NCBI GenBank assembly: GCA_029213265.1
Contig: JARGNG010000017.1
Location: forward strand, 25,979-89,978
DNA from: Verrucomicrobiales bacterium
GTDB taxonomy: Bacteria; Verrucomicrobiota; Verrucomicrobiia; Verrucomicrobiales; DEV007
DNA: 64,000 bases
Direction of reading: 5' to 3'
Made by a program: the position numbers and the translations under genes
In this document: positions 60,573 to 64,000 of the stretch, in pieces
Numbering within the stretch: position 1 is the stretch's first letter
How the letters are laid out: each line of letters opens with the position of its first letter
Notes under the pieces: model-generated
What the model was told of the DNA's origin: nothing
What the model saw: the letters and a program-made list of their open reading frames with translations, nothing else
Databases searched by the model: none

Positions 60573-61991
60573 ATGAAGACGTCTCCTGTATTCCTGCGAA
60601 TTCTTCTGACGCTTGGCTTGGCAGCCTGTTGTTCCTCTGCCTCCGCCGAGCGGGCGATCCGCGTTTTCACGGTGTTCTGCAATGCCTACGAGGGCCAGGG
60701 CGCTGCGATCAATGATGGAGTCTCGGCCGACAAGGTGATGGTCGAAAGCATGTTCCTCAGCAACTACTCGAAGCAGTCCTGGGGAGTCGATCTCATCCGG
60801 GAAGTCGTAGATGGCGAGAATGCCACCAAACAGAATATCCTGGATCGATTTGAGGAGTTTGTCCTGACTGTCGGCCCGGAGGACACCCTCTACGTTCACT
60901 TTTCCGGCCACGGAATCATTCTCGATCCGGCCTCCGGAGAACAGTTCCTCCAGGGAGTCGACGAAGAACTTTTCAGCCGGAAACTCTGGGCGGAAAAAAT
61001 TGAGCAACTTCCCTGCAAACTAAAGATCCTCATCACCGATTGTTGCTCCACCTACCCGGAAGGATTTGTCGTTGCCGAGGGCGATGATAGGGTCGAACCC
61101 TGGCAAAACCTCTACTCCTTGTTTCTCGAGCACGAGGGTTTCGTCAATATCACGGCGGCCTCCCCCGGACAGCCGGCTTATGGAACGGAGTTTGGCGGGT
61201 TTCTCACGATCAACCTCGACTCGGACATGCAGCGGTTCCCAACCTGGGAGAAGGTCTTTGCGCATGCCAGTGAGCGCGTCGAAGTCGAGACCGAGTATCA
61301 GCTGCGGAATATCGGTTTGACCGACGCCTCACCACAACAGCCGTTTGCCTACGGCCTCGGCTCATTTACCGGCGATGAGAGATCGGCCATGACGCGAACA
61401 AGGGTCGAATATGTGATTCCTGATTCGAACGCCCGCCGCCTGAACCGCTCCGAGTTGGAATCCATGGGACTGAAACAACTCTACCTGGCAAGGAATGAGA
61501 TTTTCGCCCGCTATGGTTTCGACTTCAGCAGTCCTTTCCTGCAGGAATATTTCGGTTCGCGCTCCTGGTATGAAAAGATTCCGGGATTTAAGTCACCACC
61601 TGTGACCGACCTGGAAGCGGACAATGCGGATCTCATTCTTCAGGTGGAAAAGGAAAACGGAGGACCGTTCATTTCCAGCAAGCGCATCATGCCGGGCGAA
61701 GGCAATGGTGATGCCGCCCCCGATATCTTCCCGTGGTCGTCCGATCAGTCACTGTCCCGCTCCGTCCTTCAGAACCTGACGCCAAAGGAGCTTTCCATCG
61801 CGAGGAACGAGATCTACGCCCGTCACGGCTATCCGTTTTCTTCCAAGGCGCTGCAGCGACATTTTCGCAAGAAGCCCTACTACGTCCGGAGTTCCAGCAA
61901 ATCGGAGCCGAACTTCAACGCTGTCGAAAAGCACAACCTCTGGCAAATTCGAAAGATCGAGCGGATCAACGGCGGAGCCTATCAGTGGTAG
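60573..61991 (+). CDS. Secreted caspase-like (C14) protein with two YARHG domains
   Basis: About 472 residues. The N-terminus (MKTSPVFLRILLTLGLAACCSS) is a signal peptide with a LAAC lipobox, so it is probably a lipoprotein outside the cytoplasm. The caspase-hemoglobinase fold follows, with catalytic His113 (YVHFSGHGI) and Cys157 in ILITDCCST. Two YARHG domains follow, at about 292-345 (LYLARNEIFARYGFDFSSPFLQEYFGSRSWYE) and 400-450 (LSIARNEIYARHGYPFSSKALQRHFRKKPYY). YARHG is an extracellular domain of unknown function. Caspase-type proteases cleave after Arg/Lys or Asp. I use ATG 60573, at the signal peptide, rather than the in-frame ATG at 60534. Confidence 0.83.
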   Translation: MKTSPVFLRILLTLGLAACCSSASAERAIRVFTVFCNAYEGQGAAINDGVSADKVMVESMFLSNYSKQSWGVDLIREVVDGENATKQNILDRFEEFVLTVGPEDTLYVHFSGHGIILDPASGEQFLQGVDEELFSRKLWAEKIEQLPCKLKILITDCCSTYPEGFVVAEGDDRVEPWQNLYSLFLEHEGFVNITAASPGQPAYGTEFGGFLTINLDSDMQRFPTWEKVFAHASERVEVETEYQLRNIGLTDASPQQPFAYGLGSFTGDERSAMTRTRVEYVIPDSNARRLNRSELESMGLKQLYLARNEIFARYGFDFSSPFLQEYFGSRSWYEKIPGFKSPPVTDLEADNADLILQVEKENGGPFISSKRIMPGEGNGDAAPDIFPWSSDQSLSRSVLQNLTPKELSIARNEIYARHGYPFSSKALQRHFRKKPYYVRSSSKSEPNFNAVEKHNLWQIRKIERINGGAYQW

Positions 61992-62030
61992 GGGGTGTTC
62001 CGAAGTCCCGTTCTCTGGTCCTGCCGCTGA

Positions 62031-62054
62031 CCACCGTCTTGCGACGGCAGCTAC
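62031..62054. repeat. GTAG palindrome, family A (minus orientation), single copy
   Basis: Canonical family A element with one change in the outer stem. It lies alone between the convergent caspase-like and LAB_N genes. Confidence 0.65.
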
Positions 62055-62057
62055 CCT

Positions 62058-62630
62058 TTATCGGCTCTTCCTGCCGTAGATGAACCAGAGGTTCCGAATG
62101 TAAATGGCCCACCCGGTGCTTTGACCAAGAACGCCGACAATCTCCTTTCGCCAGATGAAGTAGACGATCAGCATGGAGGATCCAAGCAGGCTGAACCACC
62201 AGAAGGCAGGCGGCACGACGGAGGACTGAACCTTTTCACTCGCAATGATTTGCACAATCATGCGCCCCATAAAGACGGCCTGTCCCAGGAAGCCGAAGAG
62301 AACCCAAAGCACCCCTGTGATCGAGGTCACATCGAGAAACTTGTAGAACGCAGGCAGGTCCCGGTTTCTCCGGTGAATCTCCTGCAGCACTTCCTCCCCG
62401 TTCAGTTCCGGCTCCCCTTCCTCCCATCCGTCAAAACGGGCCCGCAGTTCTCCCGTTTCGGTTTTGACCACATCAATCGTCGCAATCCGGTCGGACATAT
62501 TGAAGGGAGGGTCGAGCGGCTTTCCCGGCTGCCCCACCATTCCTGTCTTCAGCAAAATAAACCAGGCAATCGCCGGAATCAGCAAAAGCAGAATGGCGGC
62601 CACGACGACCTGCTGTCTAGCAATCTTCAT
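62058..62630 (-). CDS. Membrane protein with LAB_N (lipid-A synthase N-terminal-like) domain
   Basis: The 190-residue protein has an N-terminal membrane segment, a polar stretch of about 75 residues, and a C-terminal LAB_N region: VLFGFLGQAVFMGRMIVQIIASEKVQSSVVPPAFWWFSLLGSSMLIVYFIWRKE ending GQSTGWAIYIRNLWFIY. LAB_N occurs as an N-terminal extension of lipid-A-disaccharide synthase and as a stand-alone protein next to glycosyltransferases. Here it is free-standing. It overlaps the DUF4199 gene upstream by four bases. Its role in envelope lipid metabolism is inferred from the domain only. Confidence 0.78.
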   Translation of the reverse strand: MKIARQQVVVAAILLLLIPAIAWFILLKTGMVGQPGKPLDPPFNMSDRIATIDVVKTETGELRARFDGWEEGEPELNGEEVLQEIHRRNRDLPAFYKFLDVTSITGVLWVLFGFLGQAVFMGRMIVQIIASEKVQSSVVPPAFWWFSLLGSSMLIVYFIWRKEIVGVLGQSTGWAIYIRNLWFIYGRKSR

Positions 62631-63130
62631 TTCCTCTGAAGCCTTCTCAAAAATGCCATGATCACCATCGAGAAGACGGACCCGAAAAAGACAGCTCCGA
62701 TTCCCGCTCTCAACAAATTGGCCTTCAATCCGAAAGCGGCTTTCGTTTCCTCGTAGAGGGAATCGAGTTGCTCCTCCGAAAGCGCCCCACCCTCATTCAG
62801 TTTGCGGGTTTCCTCCGCAATTACCTCCGGCCATTCCGGATGAATGAAAAGAAGATATCCAGCCTGAGCGAGAACGGCGATCAAAGCGGCGACTCCGGCG
62901 ATCATGGCGCCCGATTTCACGCCTTCCACCCAGGTGATCTCCGGCTGAGCCGACTGAACTGCTCGCAGCCCGAAGAGGTACCCGAAAAAAGTGATGATCA
63001 GGCCGACGAGTCCCATTGCCTGGACCAGTCCGAGACCGTTGGTGTGCATTCCCGCGTAGAAGGAGCCATACAGCCACAGCAGGTTCACCCCACCAATAAT
63101 CAGTCCCCAACGCAGTTCCAGTGATTTCAT
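62627..63130 (-). CDS. DUF4199-type membrane protein
   Basis: The 167-residue protein has four membrane segments and a soluble loop of about 45 residues (HPEWPEVIAEETRKLNEGGALSEEQLDSLYEETK). The pattern matches DUF4199 proteins, common in Bacteroidetes and Verrucomicrobiota, with no known function. It overlaps the LAB_N gene by four bases, so the two products are probably made together. Confidence 0.75.
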   Translation of the reverse strand: MKSLELRWGLIIGGVNLLWLYGSFYAGMHTNGLGLVQAMGLVGLIITFFGYLFGLRAVQSAQPEITWVEGVKSGAMIAGVAALIAVLAQAGYLLFIHPEWPEVIAEETRKLNEGGALSEEQLDSLYEETKAAFGLKANLLRAGIGAVFFGSVFSMVIMAFLRRLQRK

Positions 63131-63181
63131 TCCCGTAAATTCAAAGCCATTGACTACGCCAGAGAAAAGTTTCCCGCAAGC

Positions 63182-63213
63182 CTCGAAATTTCGAGAGAAA
63201 GCGTAATATTACG
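63182..63213 (+). promoter_or_regulatory. Two perfect palindromes upstream of the ferritin-like gene
   Basis: CTCGAAATTTCGAG (63182-63195) and CGTAATATTACG (63202-63213) are both perfect, with centres 19 bases apart, ending 25 bases before the ATG at 63239. The layout suggests operator sites for one or two dimeric regulators, possibly responding to iron or oxidative stress. Confidence 0.5.
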
Positions 63214-63238
63214 TAGGGAATATCGTCTTATCAAAGCT

Positions 63239-63700
63239 ATGAACGAAGAACCGAACCAGGAAATCATCGAGAATCTCAAGGTTGCGTATGCGATGGAACT
63301 CGAGACCGTGCAAAACTACATCGCCGCCTCTGTCAATCTGGACGGGGTGCGCTGCGAGGTGATCAAGAAATCTCTCGAAGTCGATATCGCGGAGGAACTC
63401 GGCCACGCGCAGACTCTCGCCAATCGAATCAAAACAATTGGTGGCACCGTTCCCGGCAGCTTCGACCTCGCTCGAAAGCAGAAGTCCCTGCAGCCACTCG
63501 CGGATACGACCGATATTGTGGGAGTGATCAAGGGTGTGATTGATGCCGAAAACGGTGCCATTGCTCAATACAACAAGATCATTCAGGTCAGTGACGGGAT
63601 CGACTATGTGACCCAGGATATGGCCATCACTCTTCTTGCCGGCGAGGAAGAGCACCGCCGGGAGTTCATCGGGTTTCTCAAGGAATACGAGAAAAGCTGA
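63239..63700 (+). CDS. Ferritin-like four-helix protein
   Basis: The 153-residue protein is predicted all-helical, with the paired metal-ligand pattern of ferritin-like proteins: Glu20/Glu22 in AMELETVQNY, EELGHA (Glu53, His56), Glu104 in DAENGAIAQYN and EEEHRREF (Glu128, His129). It most resembles bacterioferritin- or Dps-like di-iron proteins, which store iron or remove peroxide in the cytoplasm. Length suits that group. Two palindromes precede it, and a palindrome array follows the stop. Confidence 0.82.
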   Translation: MNEEPNQEIIENLKVAYAMELETVQNYIAASVNLDGVRCEVIKKSLEVDIAEELGHAQTLANRIKTIGGTVPGSFDLARKQKSLQPLADTTDIVGVIKGVIDAENGAIAQYNKIIQVSDGIDYVTQDMAITLLAGEEEHRREFIGFLKEYEKS

Positions 63701-63760
63701 TACCGGGCTTGAATGCGCTGCGGCTCGACGCCGCGTTTGCGGACAAGCGGGAACCGTCGA

Positions 63761-63784
63761 CCACGCTCTTGCGAGCGCGGCTAC
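63761..63784. repeat. GTAG palindrome, family A variant (minus orientation)
   Basis: Minus-oriented element with CGCTC/GAGCG arms, facing the tandem array that begins nine bases later. Confidence 0.65.
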
Positions 63785-63792
63785 CTTCCCAT

Positions 63793-64000
63793 GTAGCCGC
63801 CGTCGCAAGACGGTGGTGCGCTGGATCTCGCTCCCATGTAGCCGCCGTCACAAGACGGTGGTGCGCTGGATCTCGCTCCCATGTAGCCGCCGTCGCAAGA
63901 CGGTGGTCCGTTGGATCGACCTCTCGATGGACTTCCCGCCTCAGCCAAGACGGTGGTGCGCTGGATCTCGCTTCCCATGTAGCCGCCGTCGCAAGACGGT
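63793..64000. repeat. Tandem array of family A GTAG palindromes, 45-bp period
   Basis: Plus-oriented elements start at 63793, 63838, 63883 and 63979, with a degenerate one near 63933. The first three are exactly 45 bases apart (24-bp palindrome plus 21-bp spacer). The last runs off the window, so the array is longer. The minus-strand ORF over it only translates the repeat (15-residue period). Confidence 0.8.

Noticed and set aside
63781..63978. Repetitive minus-strand ORF at the window end
   Set aside because: It is a translation of the 45-bp palindrome array with a 15-residue period, not a gene.
63793..64000. CRISPR array
   Set aside because: The spacers are nearly identical rather than unique, the repeat is a hairpin with a GTAG head also found dispersed in the window, and no cas genes are present.

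Overview
The window reads as chromosomal DNA of a Gram-negative bacterium, most likely a member of Verrucomicrobiota. Two PSCyt/DUF1549/DUF1553 plus DUF1501 gene pairs and three secreted Cys-type sulfatases are typical of the Planctomycetes-Verrucomicrobia group. A complete FtsQ-FtsA-FtsZ division set argues against Planctomycetes, which generally lack FtsZ. The placement rests on gene content read by eye, not on a phylogeny. I saw no rRNA, tRNA, CRISPR array, prophage or insertion sequence.

Layout. 1-4.2 kb: a partial membrane protein, an ornithine-cyclodeaminase-family enzyme, an NlpC/P60 hydrolase and a sulfatase. 4.3-8.8 kb and 18.5-22.5 kb: two PSCyt/DUF1501 pairs. 8.8-12.9 kb: a CrtI-like flavoprotein, two adjacent cyclophilins and a TIM-barrel sugar isomerase-like protein. 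13.1-14.7 kb: rpoA-rplQ, detached from the usual ribosomal protein operon. 14.8-18.4 kb: an HtrA-type protease fused to a SirB1-type domain, divergent from a VCBS-repeat protein. 22.6-27.4 kb: a PQQ-propeller protein, an ECF sigma factor, a degenerate CDP-alcohol transferase-like protein, an amidase, an ankyrin-like protein and a broken sanA. 27.4-36.6 kb (minus strand): a compact division and wall cluster, murG, murC-murB fusion, an unknown Cys-motif protein, ddl, ftsQ, ftsA, ftsZ. 36.8-40.7 kb: a lipid kinase, a PhoB/PhoR-like two-component system with a candidate Pho box, and a YugP-type protease. 40.9-50.5 kb: a tandem metallo-beta-lactamase protein, an RlpA/SPOR protein, two sulfatases with a DUF6807 protein, and a DUF58/DUF4381-like pair. 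51-57.7 kb: a lipoprotein, HrpB, an amber-interrupted secreted protein, holB-tmk and hisI. 57.8-64 kb: a class II aldolase/SDR fusion, a minimal kinase-like protein, a caspase-like protein with two YARHG domains, a LAB_N/DUF4199 membrane pair and a ferritin-like protein.

Intergenic space carries two families of GTAG-headed palindromes with the architecture of REP elements. One has a GCAA loop and ends the window as a 45-bp tandem array; the other has a GGGA loop. No REP-associated transposase gene lies in the window.

The best candidates for something undescribed are the secreted caspase-YARHG protein, the Pro-rich Cys-motif protein translationally coupled inside the division cluster, the protease-SirB1 fusion, and the REP families.
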